Source of the DNA: Solirubrobacterales bacterium
GTDB lineage: Bacteria > Actinomycetota > Thermoleophilia > Solirubrobacterales > Solirubrobacteraceae
DNA length: 64,000 nucleotides
Direction: 5' to 3'
NCBI GenBank assembly: GCA_003132505.1
Contig: PKXY01000033.1
Coordinates: forward strand, 66,847-130,846
The notes under the pieces are model-generated. The model saw only the letters and a list, made by a program, of their open reading frames with translations, did not search any database and had not been told where the DNA came from. Position numbers and translations under genes: made by a program. Numbering within the stretch: the stretch's first letter is position 1; every line of letters begins with the position of its first letter. Below are positions 7,701 through 14,682 of the stretch, one piece after another.

Positions 7701-8050
7701 CACGTTTCCTCCTTCTGTTTGAGGTCTTCCAACACGACATCCAACGCCTCGAACCGATCGGTCCAGGCGCGCTCGTAGCGCATGACCCAGTCATGGATCG
7801 GCTTCAGCGCCGGCCCGTTCAGTCGATAGAACCGCTCTCGCCCCTCGGGACGGACATCAACCACACCGACCTCTCGAAGCACCCGCAGGTGCTTGGAGAC
7901 CTGCGGCTGACCGAGCCCGAGCAGCTCAACGAGCACGCCGACCGACCGTTCACCGTCTACGAGGAGATCAAGAATCTCACGTCGTCGCGGTTCGGCGACC
8001 GCGTTGAACGCGTCGGCGGTAGTCGCTGCTCGTGCCATCCCCAACACCAT
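7700..8050 (-). CDS. ArsR family transcriptional regulator
   Basis: The protein of about 116 residues has a winged-helix ArsR domain: DAFNAVAEPRRREILDLL, the recognition-helix region LLGLGQPQVSKHLRVLREVG and the wing RPEGRERFYRLN. No clear metal-binding cysteine cluster is visible, so it belongs to the non-metal ArsR type that partners SRPBCC proteins. ATG 8050 lies at the edge of a perfect 22-base palindrome and ATG 8038 (MARAAT) is an alternative. The ORF-track start at 8116 lies upstream of the operator and is unlikely. The arrangement predicts autorepression of both genes. Confidence 0.87.
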   Translation of the reverse strand: MVLGMARAATTADAFNAVAEPRRREILDLLVDGERSVGVLVELLGLGQPQVSKHLRVLREVGVVDVRPEGRERFYRLNGPALKPIHDWVMRYERAWTDRFEALDVVLEDLKQKEET

Positions 8051-8069
8051 ATACCGATATCGGTATATG
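8048..8069. promoter_or_regulatory. ArsR operator palindrome
   Basis: A perfect 22-base inverted repeat with half-site CATATACCGAT and its complement. It is AT-rich against a GC-rich background and includes the ATG at 8050-8048 of the ArsR gene. It is the obvious operator for autorepression. Confidence 0.75.
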
Positions 8070-8154
8070 TCAAGGGCGGCAACGCTACTGGATCGCCCGC
8101 GGCTCGCCTCCGCCACAGCCCGCTGTCGCGCTTATTTCCAGGCTTTTTCGCCGA

Positions 8155-8228
8155 TGGGCGGTGCTGGGCTCGAACCAGCGACCTCCTGCTTGTAAGGCAG
8201 GCGCTCTGACCAGCTGAGCTAACCGCCC
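8155..8228 (-). tRNA. tRNA-Val (TAC)
   Basis: The 74-base minus-strand sequence folds as a complete cloverleaf: acceptor stem GGGCGGT/ACCGCCC, D stem GCTC/GAGC, anticodon arm CCTGC-CTTACAA-GCAGG with anticodon TAC, T arm GCTGG-TTCGAGC-CCAGC and discriminator A. The CCA end is not encoded. Confidence 0.95.
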
Positions 8229-8286
8229 AGTGCCGCGCGGGTGCGCAGGCCCAGGGTAGCGGTCGTTGGGGCGGGTTTCCGTTTGG

Positions 8287-8760
8287 TCAGGCTGGGGTCA
8301 TGTCGTAGGTGACGGTGACGTCGGCTTCGACCGAGCACTGGGAAATCGGGCTGATGGGCGCGATGCGAATCACCGTGGCCTTGTGCTTGGCAGGACCGGT
8401 GGTCGGCCTGCCCGGCTTCGCGGTACCCGCGGCGTAGAGGATCGGCCCTTGGCACAGGTCGCTCGAGTCGGACGTCTCGGTGACGTTGGTGACGGTGCCG
8501 AGGGTCGCGCCGATCTGACTCGCAATGAAGGAGGCCTTCTGGCTGGCGTTGGTGAGCGCGTCGCCGAGCGCGGTCTGGTAGCTCGCCTGCTGCGTGGCAT
8601 CGCTGACGCTGGGGTCCAGCGTGATCGTGTCGGTGCCGTTGACGACGATCGTCGACGGGCTCGTGGTCGAGTCGTCAGCCTGGGCAATGCCGAGTCCGCT
8701 GAGGGCGGCGCCGGCGAGCACTGCGGTGAGCGCGATGAGGATGGTTCGCGGCCGGTTCAT
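8287..8760 (-). CDS. SIMPL-domain (DUF541) like secreted protein, short
   Basis: The protein of about 157 residues has a signal peptide (MNRPRTILIALTAVLAGAALSGLGIAQA). A segment then resembles part of the SIMPL/DUF541 domain: a strand, SDATQQASYQTALGDALTNA, KASFIASQIGATLGTVTNVTE, and a final ECSVEADVTVTY-like strand. DUF541 proteins are usually 220-250 residues, so this version is short, and the usual first repeat of the domain is reduced. Exported proteins of this type have no firmly known function. A glycine-rich processing site is absent. The gene is divergent from the next membrane-protein gene. Confidence 0.6.
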   Translation of the reverse strand: MNRPRTILIALTAVLAGAALSGLGIAQADDSTTSPSTIVVNGTDTITLDPSVSDATQQASYQTALGDALTNASQKASFIASQIGATLGTVTNVTETSDSSDLCQGPILYAAGTAKPGRPTTGPAKHKATVIRIAPISPISQCSVEADVTVTYDMTPA

Positions 8761-8849
8761 GGATGTCTCCTTTGTCTGGATCTAATTGGGCTACGCTCGA
8801 GGCGCGGTTCCGTCACGCGCCGCCCGGACAAAGCCGCGACAATGAGCCT

Positions 8850-9185
8850 GTGAGCCGCAGGACATTGATCTGCGCTGCCGCCGCTCAGGCCGTGCTGGTC
8901 GGGACGCTTTCGGTTGCGCTCGTGATCCCGCTGGGCTCGGGATTCTTCAAGCATTGGGGCTGGATCATCGGACCGATCGCCTGGCTGGTCTGCGCGCTCG
9001 GTACGGCGCTGATCGTCCGCCTCCCGTACAGGCGCACGTTCGTTGGCGCGCTGCTGGCGGGCATACCGAGCGGGATCGCCGTTCTCGCCGGCGAGCACAC
9101 GCTCGGCGAGGTCGTCGCGATCGGCCTGTTCGCGGTCTGGTGCGCGTGGCGGGCGCCGCTGCCGATGGCTGCGCTGGACGCCTGA
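8850..9185 (+). CDS. Small integral membrane protein
   Basis: From GTG 8850 the protein has about 111 residues and four predicted membrane segments: ICAAAAQAVLVGTLSVALVI, GWIIGPIAWLVCALGTALIV, VGALLAGIPSGIAVLAG and VVAIGLFAVWCAW. I prefer this start because the ORF-track extension to 8763 is not hydrophobic and lacks a family pattern. The stop overlaps the start of the SDR gene (TGATG), so the two are translationally coupled. The family is not recognised. Confidence 0.65.
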   Translation: MSRRTLICAAAAQAVLVGTLSVALVIPLGSGFFKHWGWIIGPIAWLVCALGTALIVRLPYRRTFVGALLAGIPSGIAVLAGEHTLGEVVAIGLFAVWCAWRAPLPMAALDA

Positions 9186-9934
9186 TGGATCTCGGAATCG
9201 AGGGCCGCGTGGCGCTCGTGATGGGCGCGTCCAAAGGGATCGGCCGAGCCGTCGCGACGGAGCTCGCGAATGAGGGTGCACGAGTCGCGATCGCCGCACG
9301 GTCGCTCGAGCGCCTTGCGCCGGTCGCGGACGAGATCGGAGCTATGGCGTTTAGGCACGACACTGCCGACCTCGACCGATCAACGGCGCTGGTCGAATCG
9401 GTCACCGCGGCGCTCGGCCCCGTAGAGATCCTCGTTACCAACACCGGCGGCCCGCCGCCCAACGCGGACCCGCTCGGAAACACACGGGAGGAGTGGGAGG
9501 AGGCCTACCGGACGCTCGTGCTCGGTCCACTCGAGCTGATCCGCGCGGCGCTGCCGGGTATGCGTGCGAGGAACTTTGGCCGGATCGTCAACGTCGGTTC
9601 GTGGTCGGTGCGCGAGCCGATCCAGGCGCTGATGCTCTCCAATAGCCATCGGGCCGCGACGCTTGCCGCGTTCAAGACGCTCGCGCGAGATCTCGCCGGC
9701 GACGGCATTACGCTGAACACGGTGCTGCCGGGACGGATCGCGACCGACCGGATCTATGCCCTCGGCGGCGGACGGGAGCGGGCTGAGGCCGGCGCCGTCA
9801 CGGAGATCCCGGCTAGGCGACTCGGCCAGCCGGGGGAGCTTGCCGCCGCCGTAGCCTTCCTGTGCTCGACGCGGGCGAGCTACATCACTGGCGTGGCGCT
9901 CCTCGTCGACGGCGGCCTGACCCATCTCGTCTGA
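9185..9934 (+). CDS. SDR family oxidoreductase with altered catalytic residues
   Basis: The 249-residue protein is a Rossmann short-chain dehydrogenase/reductase. The nucleotide motif MGASKGIG is near residue 15 and NTGG replaces the usual NNAG. The serine region NVGSWSV is present. Where the catalytic YxxxK should be, the sequence reads SNSHRAA, so tyrosine is replaced by serine and lysine by arginine. The rest (LNTVLPGRIATDR and SYITGVALLVDGG) is normal. A group of FabG-like proteins with SN..R at this place exists, so this is probably a natural subfamily with a different or no redox chemistry. The start at ATG 9185 overlaps the upstream membrane-protein stop. Confidence 0.85.
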   Translation: MDLGIEGRVALVMGASKGIGRAVATELANEGARVAIAARSLERLAPVADEIGAMAFRHDTADLDRSTALVESVTAALGPVEILVTNTGGPPPNADPLGNTREEWEEAYRTLVLGPLELIRAALPGMRARNFGRIVNVGSWSVREPIQALMLSNSHRAATLAAFKTLARDLAGDGITLNTVLPGRIATDRIYALGGGRERAEAGAVTEIPARRLGQPGELAAAVAFLCSTRASYITGVALLVDGGLTHLV

Positions 9935-9949
9935 GCCGGTGGAGCGGAG

Positions 9950-10021
9950 TACCCCCAGGGGGAATCGAACCCCCGCTACGGCCGTGAAAGGGCCGCGTGC
10001 TGACCGCTACACCATGGGGGC
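9950..10021 (-). tRNA. tRNA-Glu (TTC)
   Basis: The 72-base minus-strand cloverleaf has acceptor GCCCCCA/TGGGGGT (G1-U72 pair), anticodon arm CGGCC-CTTTCAC-GGCCG with anticodon TTC, T arm GGGGG-TTCGATT-CCCCC and discriminator A. Confidence 0.93.
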
Positions 10022-10583
10022 GGGTCCGAGGGAGTCTACGCAAGGGCTGGCCACCCTCTTCACCGGCATCTTCCTCGCTCGGCACGGCCAGACCGCCTAC
10101 AACGTTGGGCGCCGCTTCCAGGGGCTCCTGCCGGTGCCGCTGAACGAGACCGGATGCCGCCAGGCCGCGGAGCTCGCCGAGCTCGCCGCGGCGCACGGCT
10201 TCCGCGCGCTGTGGTGCAGCCCGCTGGTCCGGGCGCGCACGACCGCGGACATCGTCGGCGCGCGGATCGGACTCGAGCCGACGGAGGACTCACGGCTAGT
10301 CGAGACTGACGCCGGCGATTGGACGGACCGCTGGTGGAGCGACGTCGAAAAGGAGGACCCGGAAGGCCTCGCGGCGTTCCTCAGCTCCGATCCCGACTTT
10401 GCGTTTCCGGGCGGCGAGTCCTACCGCCATCAGACCGAGCGGTCCGTCGCCGCGCTCCGCGACATCGCGCAAGGCCCGAAGCCGGCGCTCGTGGTGTGTC
10501 ACGCGATGGTGATCCGTCTCGTCTTGATGCACCTCGGACGGGGCAACTACCCTGTGCAAAACGGTGCGCTCATCGAGCTGTGA
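10014..10583 (+). CDS. Histidine phosphatase (phosphoglycerate mutase-like) family protein
   Basis: The protein of about 175-189 residues has the branch-1 histidine phosphatase motif LARHGQTAYN, a second catalytic arginine in CSPLVRARTTAD, a glutamate in VETDAGDW, and the C-terminal histidine in VVCHAMVIRL. It is likely a soluble phosphatase or broad-specificity phosphomonoesterase. The start is a problem. In frame, ATG 10014 lies inside the antisense strand of tRNA-Glu, and the only later candidate is a rare CTG at 10047 preceded by GAGGGAG. The ORF-track start at 9939 runs through the whole tRNA and is rejected. A lysine tRNA follows 20 bases after the stop. Confidence 0.82.
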   Translation: MGAGPRESTQGLATLFTGIFLARHGQTAYNVGRRFQGLLPVPLNETGCRQAAELAELAAAHGFRALWCSPLVRARTTADIVGARIGLEPTEDSRLVETDAGDWTDRWWSDVEKEDPEGLAAFLSSDPDFAFPGGESYRHQTERSVAALRDIAQGPKPALVVCHAMVIRLVLMHLGRGNYPVQNGALIEL

Positions 10584-10602
10584 TAGCTGGAAGACTGATC
10601 CG

Positions 10603-10674
10603 GCGCGGCTAGCTCATCGGGTAGAGCACCGGACTTTTAATCCGGCGGGCGGGGTTCGAGTCCCCGGCCGCGCA
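10603..10674 (+). tRNA. tRNA-Lys (TTT)
   Basis: The 72-base cloverleaf has acceptor GCGCGGC/GCCGCGC, D stem GCTC/GAGC, anticodon arm CCGGA-CTTTTAA-TCCGG with anticodon TTT, T arm CGGGG-TTCGAGT-CCCCG and discriminator A. Confidence 0.94.
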
Positions 10675-10815
10675 CTCCCCAGAAAGCCCTGCAAAGCGGG
10701 CACATCTCCACTCTCGTGGGCGCGGCAGATTGCGGGCGTCTCCCGAATATCTACCGCCCGGCTCTCACTGGGCAGCAGGGCGATCAAGCCGAACCGTCGG
10801 CGCTCCCGCGTGGCG

Positions 10816-10992
10816 CTAGGCGTCGGCGGGCAGCAGCCGGAACGCGTCGCCGGCGGCCAGGGGCCGCACGACGCGGAGGTGTCGCTCGTCGAGGGTCGCG
10901 ATCTCGATCGTGGCGACGCGTTCGGCAAATGAAACCAGCGATGCGCCAGCGAGTCCGAGGCCGGTATCGGCGTAGCGCTCGGCGACGTTCAC
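10816..10992 (-). pseudogene. PIN-domain (VapC-like) toxin, C-terminal remnant
   Basis: A 59-codon minus frame, too short for the ORF track, reads GLGLAGASLVSFAERVA then IATLDERHLRVVRPL and ends AFRLLPADA. This matches the last third of VapC/PIN ribonucleases (conserved D-A/G-S-x-V helix, IATLD.RHF.VVRP, AF.LLP). An in-frame stop sits just upstream of the GTG at 10992. I found no N-terminal PIN half or antitoxin gene in the next 300 bases. The first catalytic aspartate must lie in the missing part, so the fragment cannot be active. It is a remnant of a toxin-antitoxin locus next to a tRNA gene. Confidence 0.6.
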
Positions 10993-11151
10993 CGACGAGG
11001 CGAATCAGCCCGGAGTGCTCTGAGCGCCGTCCCGGCCCGCTTTGCCTGGGCGATTGCACTAGCGAAGGGCGGCGGACTGTCCTTTGGCAGGTGGCGCAAA
11101 AAAGACGACGTACGCGTGGCGTGCGTGGCGCCGGCCGGTACATGCCGCGGC

Positions 11152-11185
11152 GAGGCGGCCCATGAACATCCTCCTGGGCCGCCTC
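11152..11185. repeat. Inverted repeat hairpin
   Basis: GAGGCGGCCCA (11152-11162) and its exact complement (11175-11185) are separated by 12 bases. The 11-base perfect stem could act as a terminator or an mRNA end; no T-run follows. Confidence 0.55.
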
Positions 11186-11246
11186 CTCCGCCGGCAGCCG
11201 CATGACAGTCGCATTCCAGTTACGGGTTAGTCCGCCTGCGACGACC

Positions 11247-11296
11247 GGCCCGGCACCGCTCCCCAGATCTGCTGGGGAAAGCCGCGGTACCGGGCC
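11247..11296 (-). terminator. Two-step hairpin after the sugar-binding protein gene
   Basis: An outer 13-base stem (GGCCCGGYACCGC with one G-U) encloses an inner six-base stem CCCCAG/CTGGGG. It sits 37-86 bases downstream of the stop at 11333. It probably ends or stabilises the operon mRNA; there is no U-tract. Confidence 0.55.
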
Positions 11297-11332
11297 CGTT
11301 GCGTCGTGATGCTATCTACTGCGCCGTACTGA

Positions 11333-12649
11333 TTACTTGCCTAGAGCAGCGGTGATCGCCGACTGGGCGGTGGACAACGCACTCGTCACTTCACTACTGG
11401 TCGGATTCGCCGAAACAGCCGAGATCGCGTCCCACACTGCCGTGGAGATCGTGTTGTACTTCGTGCCGAGACCGTACGTACGCGGATGCGCGTACAGGGT
11501 CTGCGTCGCGAGCACGCTCCACTCGGGGCCCGCGGCCTTCACGAACTCCTTGGCGACGGAGATCCGCGCCGGAAGGTAGCCGAACTGGTTGGCGAGGTTC
11601 AACTCCTCCGAAGGCGTCTGTGTGCCCTCGACGTACTCCCACGCCAGCTTCTCCGCAGCCGTGCCACCACTCTTGCTGATCTGCCAGTCCTCGCCGCCGA
11701 GCGGCACAACAGCCTTCTGGCTTGCCGACTCGGTCGGGATCGGTGCGACCCCGAAGTACTGGCCGTAGTTCTCCGCCGGGGTGTTTCCGTTGAACAGCGG
11801 GAAGTTCCACGGACCGTTCAGCATCATCGCGAGCTTACCGGCGATGAAATCGTCGGTCTCGCCCGGAGTCTGCGCGTACGTGCTGCAACCCTCGTCATAT
11901 CCTCCGCCGCCCGGCGCGAGCAGCGTCTGGTACAGCGTCAATGCTTGCTGTCCCGGGGTACCACCGATGTTCGAGAAGGTGAACTTGCCACCGTCGCCCC
12001 AGAAGAAGGGCTCCCACTGCCAAGTTGCGTCCTCGCCGTTGTCGCAGGTGATGCCGAATCCGGAAACGCCCCCGTTACCTGCTCCACCCTTGGTCGTGAG
12101 TGCCTTCGCGTCAGCTTCCAGCTGCGCCCACGTCTTCGGCGGGCTGGTAATACCGGCCGCCTTGAAGTCGGCGATGTTGTAGATCAACGCAATCGAGTTC
12201 TCGCCCGCGACCGGAAGACTGTAGTAGCTCTTCCCGATCTTGCCTTCGTCGACCACTGCCGGGTAGTAACCCTTCACGCTAAAGCCCTTGAACTTGCTCA
12301 GGGGCACGATCTGCCCTGTTGCCTGCATTGCGGCAACGAACGGGTTATCGGTTGCAATGATGTTCGGCAAGTCGTGCGCCCCGGCTTGCGTCAGCAGCGT
12401 CGAGTCCAGATCGACAAACGGCACTGCCTCACGCTTGATGGTGACCCCGGGATGCGCATGCTCAAACTGAGCGTTGTACGCGGTCAGGGCCCCCACCTGG
12501 CCCGCTCCGGTGAAGTAGTCCTCCTCCGTAAGCGTGATGTGAGTGGCAGCGCGGGCGGGCGCGCCGGTCAACCCCATCACGGCACACAACGCCGCCACGA
12601 GGAGAACGACGAGCCCAGCTCGACGTCGCCTTTCGATTAGTACAGTCAC
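11333..12649 (-). CDS. Sugar ABC transporter substrate-binding protein
   Basis: This 438-residue family 1 extracellular solute-binding protein has an N-terminal signal peptide (RRAGLVVLLVAALCAVMGLTGAPARA). It has no lipobox cysteine, so it is probably secreted or anchored in some other way. The body contains typical two-lobe binding-protein segments: KFTFSNIGG, AGKLAMMLNGPWNFP and a C-terminal YGLGTKYN region. The GTG start at 12649 follows a GGGAGAG ribosome site. It is the last gene of the minus-strand operon that begins with GH127, about 130 bases after the permease, which may allow separate expression. The substrate is inferred from the operon to be a xylo- or arabino-oligosaccharide. Confidence 0.88.
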   Translation of the reverse strand: MTVLIERRRRAGLVVLLVAALCAVMGLTGAPARAATHITLTEEDYFTGAGQVGALTAYNAQFEHAHPGVTIKREAVPFVDLDSTLLTQAGAHDLPNIIATDNPFVAAMQATGQIVPLSKFKGFSVKGYYPAVVDEGKIGKSYYSLPVAGENSIALIYNIADFKAAGITSPPKTWAQLEADAKALTTKGGAGNGGVSGFGITCDNGEDATWQWEPFFWGDGGKFTFSNIGGTPGQQALTLYQTLLAPGGGGYDEGCSTYAQTPGETDDFIAGKLAMMLNGPWNFPLFNGNTPAENYGQYFGVAPIPTESASQKAVVPLGGEDWQISKSGGTAAEKLAWEYVEGTQTPSEELNLANQFGYLPARISVAKEFVKAAGPEWSVLATQTLYAHPRTYGLGTKYNTISTAVWDAISAVSANPTSSEVTSALSTAQSAITAALGK

Positions 12650-12779
12650 TTGTTCTCTCCCTTTCTCGTTATATCGCTACCTTGCACGACACTTTTCGGC
12701 AAGTTCGGTGGTGCCGTCGGCATTCGCACGGCGCTGTCCCTGGTGCAGCCGCTCGAGGGGCGCAGAATCGCGCGCATCG

Positions 12780-13655
12780 TCAGCCCTTCACCGCGCCGGC
12801 GGTGAGTCCGGTCGCTATGTAGCGCTGCGCGATCACCAGCAACACTGCGGCCGGCACCAGCGCGACGACGCCCGCGGCCATCACCGCGCCCCAGTTGGCC
12901 TGATAGTTGCCCAGGAAGCTGTAAATCCCGAGCGTTATGGGCTCGAAGCTGGCGCCGTTCAGGGTGGTGAGAGCGAAGATAAAATCGCCCCAGCCGGCCA
13001 GGAATGCGAAAACCGCGACGGTGACGATGGCGGACCGAGCGAGCGGGATCACGATCATGCGGAATGTCTGCCACTCCGAGGCGCCGTCAACCCTCGCAGA
13101 GTGCATCAGCTCGTTGGGCAAGCCGAACAAGAACGCCCGCAAAACGAGGATGCCGAACGGGACGGCGTAAGTGCCGTCGCAGATAATCACTCCTGGCAGT
13201 GTGTTCACCAGGTGCGTCTTCAGCAAGATCGCGAACAGAGAGGTGGCCAAAACGATGGATGGAACGATCTGAGCGAGGAGCAGCGCTCCGACGAACAAGA
13301 CCGTGACTCGCAGGCGGTACTTCGCGAGCGCATATGCCGCGGGCACGCTTATCGCCAAAGTCAGGAGCGCCGTCCCGAGGGCGATCTCGAAGCTTGTCAG
13401 CACATGCCCAAGCTGGTTCCCCGATATCGTCACTGACGTGGCGGTGCCGGACTGTGTGCCCAGAAGGACGGTCTGGTAGTTCGCGAGTGTCGGGTGGTAT
13501 GGGAAGAAATGGAACTTGGTGCTGAACAGGGTGACTGTCGATTCGAACGATGCGACGATGATCGAATAAATCGGAAACAGCATGATCGCCACGGCGACGA
13601 ACGCCACGAGCGTGCTGAGCCACCGCACGGCGGTTTTCTTGTGGCGCCCGCTCAT
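12780..13655 (-). CDS. Sugar ABC transporter permease (MalG type)
   Basis: This 291-residue inner-membrane permease has six predicted helices (TLVAFVAVAIMLFPIYSIIVA first). The EAA loop is LMHSARVDGASEWQTFRMIVIPL, which contacts the ATPase. The C-terminal RYIATGLTAGAVKG is the family signature. It forms the heterodimer with the MalF-type permease encoded immediately upstream, whose stop overlaps this ATG by four bases. It is part of the LacI-controlled glycan operon. Confidence 0.92.
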   Translation of the reverse strand: MSGRHKKTAVRWLSTLVAFVAVAIMLFPIYSIIVASFESTVTLFSTKFHFFPYHPTLANYQTVLLGTQSGTATSVTISGNQLGHVLTSFEIALGTALLTLAISVPAAYALAKYRLRVTVLFVGALLLAQIVPSIVLATSLFAILLKTHLVNTLPGVIICDGTYAVPFGILVLRAFLFGLPNELMHSARVDGASEWQTFRMIVIPLARSAIVTVAVFAFLAGWGDFIFALTTLNGASFEPITLGIYSFLGNYQANWGAVMAAGVVALVPAAVLLVIAQRYIATGLTAGAVKG

Positions 13656-14653
13656 CTTCCCGCTCCCGAGCTGCGGCGCAGCTGATCTCGACTGAGCAGC
13701 AGATAAAGTGGCGCACAGACGAGCGCGGCTACGAGCAACACGTTGTTGAGCGCGGCTGCTTCACCGAAGTTGAACTCCTGAAACCCAAGCGTGTAAGACC
13801 ATGTGGATATCAGCTGTGTGGCGTTGGCCGGACCGCCTCCGGTCATCCCAATCACCAAGTCGAACACCTTTACGGTGAACACGAACCCGAGGAGGAACGT
13901 TATTTCGATAACGGGCAGGATGATCGGGATCGTCACGAGACGGAGTCGCTGCCAGGGATTGGCTCCGTCGATCATTGCCGCCTCCTTGACTTCCGCCGGA
14001 ACCTCTTGGAGCGCGCTGTAGAGCAGGAGCGTGAAGAACGGCACGCCCAGCCAGATGTTGGCGATCGTGACCGTCAGCAGGGCGTAACTCGTGGTGCCGA
14101 GCCAGTCGACCGGATTGTGAATGAGACCGGTGCCCACGAGGATCTGGTTGATGGCCCCGCCCTCCTGCTGGAACATAAACCGGAAAATGACGCCCGTCAC
14201 GATCAGGGGCACCAACCAGGGGACGATTACGAGCGAGCGAGCGACGGTGCGCCCGGGGAACCGGTTGCTGAACAGCAGGGCGAGGGAAAGGCCGATTATG
14301 AATTGCCCAGCGAGGGAGCCGACGGTGAACACCAGCGTGTGAACGATCGCGCTCTGCGCGATCTGGTCATTGAACATGGCGGTGTAGTTGAAGAATCCGG
14401 CCCAAGGAGCATTGATACTCCCGATCGTCGAGAGCGAATCCCGCTCGAAGCTCAACAGAACGTTGTAGACAATTGGCAGTGCGAACGCGAAGAGCAAGTA
14501 CGCAATCGCAGGTGTCAGGAAGAGCCAGCCCGCCAGCCGTTGCTTTGACGCACCAGATAGCTTTAACAGTGAGCCGATGCCCGAGGAGCCGGGAGCGTGC
14601 CCTGTGCCGGTATTAGCCGGTGCCGGCGAAGCGCCCCCCGCCTGACTCTCCAT
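13652..14653 (-). CDS. Sugar ABC transporter permease (MalF/UgpA type)
   Basis: The 333-residue permease starts at ATG 14653, four bases after GGAGGGAC. The ORF-track start at 14818 overlaps the GH31 gene and is unlikely. After a 25-residue polar leader it has six helices (GWLFLTPAIAYLLFAFALPIVYNVLLSF first). The EAA loop is VPAEVKEAAMIDGANPWQRLRLVTIPI and the MalF-type ending is LGFQEFNFGEAAALNN. It pairs with the downstream MalG-type protein, with which it overlaps by four bases. The gene begins 29 bases after the GH31 stop. Confidence 0.92.
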   Translation of the reverse strand: MESQAGGASPAPANTGTGHAPGSSGIGSLLKLSGASKQRLAGWLFLTPAIAYLLFAFALPIVYNVLLSFERDSLSTIGSINAPWAGFFNYTAMFNDQIAQSAIVHTLVFTVGSLAGQFIIGLSLALLFSNRFPGRTVARSLVIVPWLVPLIVTGVIFRFMFQQEGGAINQILVGTGLIHNPVDWLGTTSYALLTVTIANIWLGVPFFTLLLYSALQEVPAEVKEAAMIDGANPWQRLRLVTIPIILPVIEITFLLGFVFTVKVFDLVIGMTGGGPANATQLISTWSYTLGFQEFNFGEAAALNNVLLVAALVCAPLYLLLSRDQLRRSSGAGR

Positions 14654-14682
14654 GTCCCTCCGAGTCGCTCGCCTAAGCATGG

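Larger units (their letters stand above)
10993..11332. other. Intergenic region with two hairpins
   Basis: Between the PIN remnant and the end of the sugar ABC operon there is no supported gene. The stretch holds two strong inverted repeats that are listed separately. Confidence 0.5.

Noticed and set aside
11486-12640. 384-residue plus-strand ORF opposite the substrate-binding protein
   Set aside because: Long GC-rich antisense frames are common here. The minus-strand gene has a signal peptide and family motifs.
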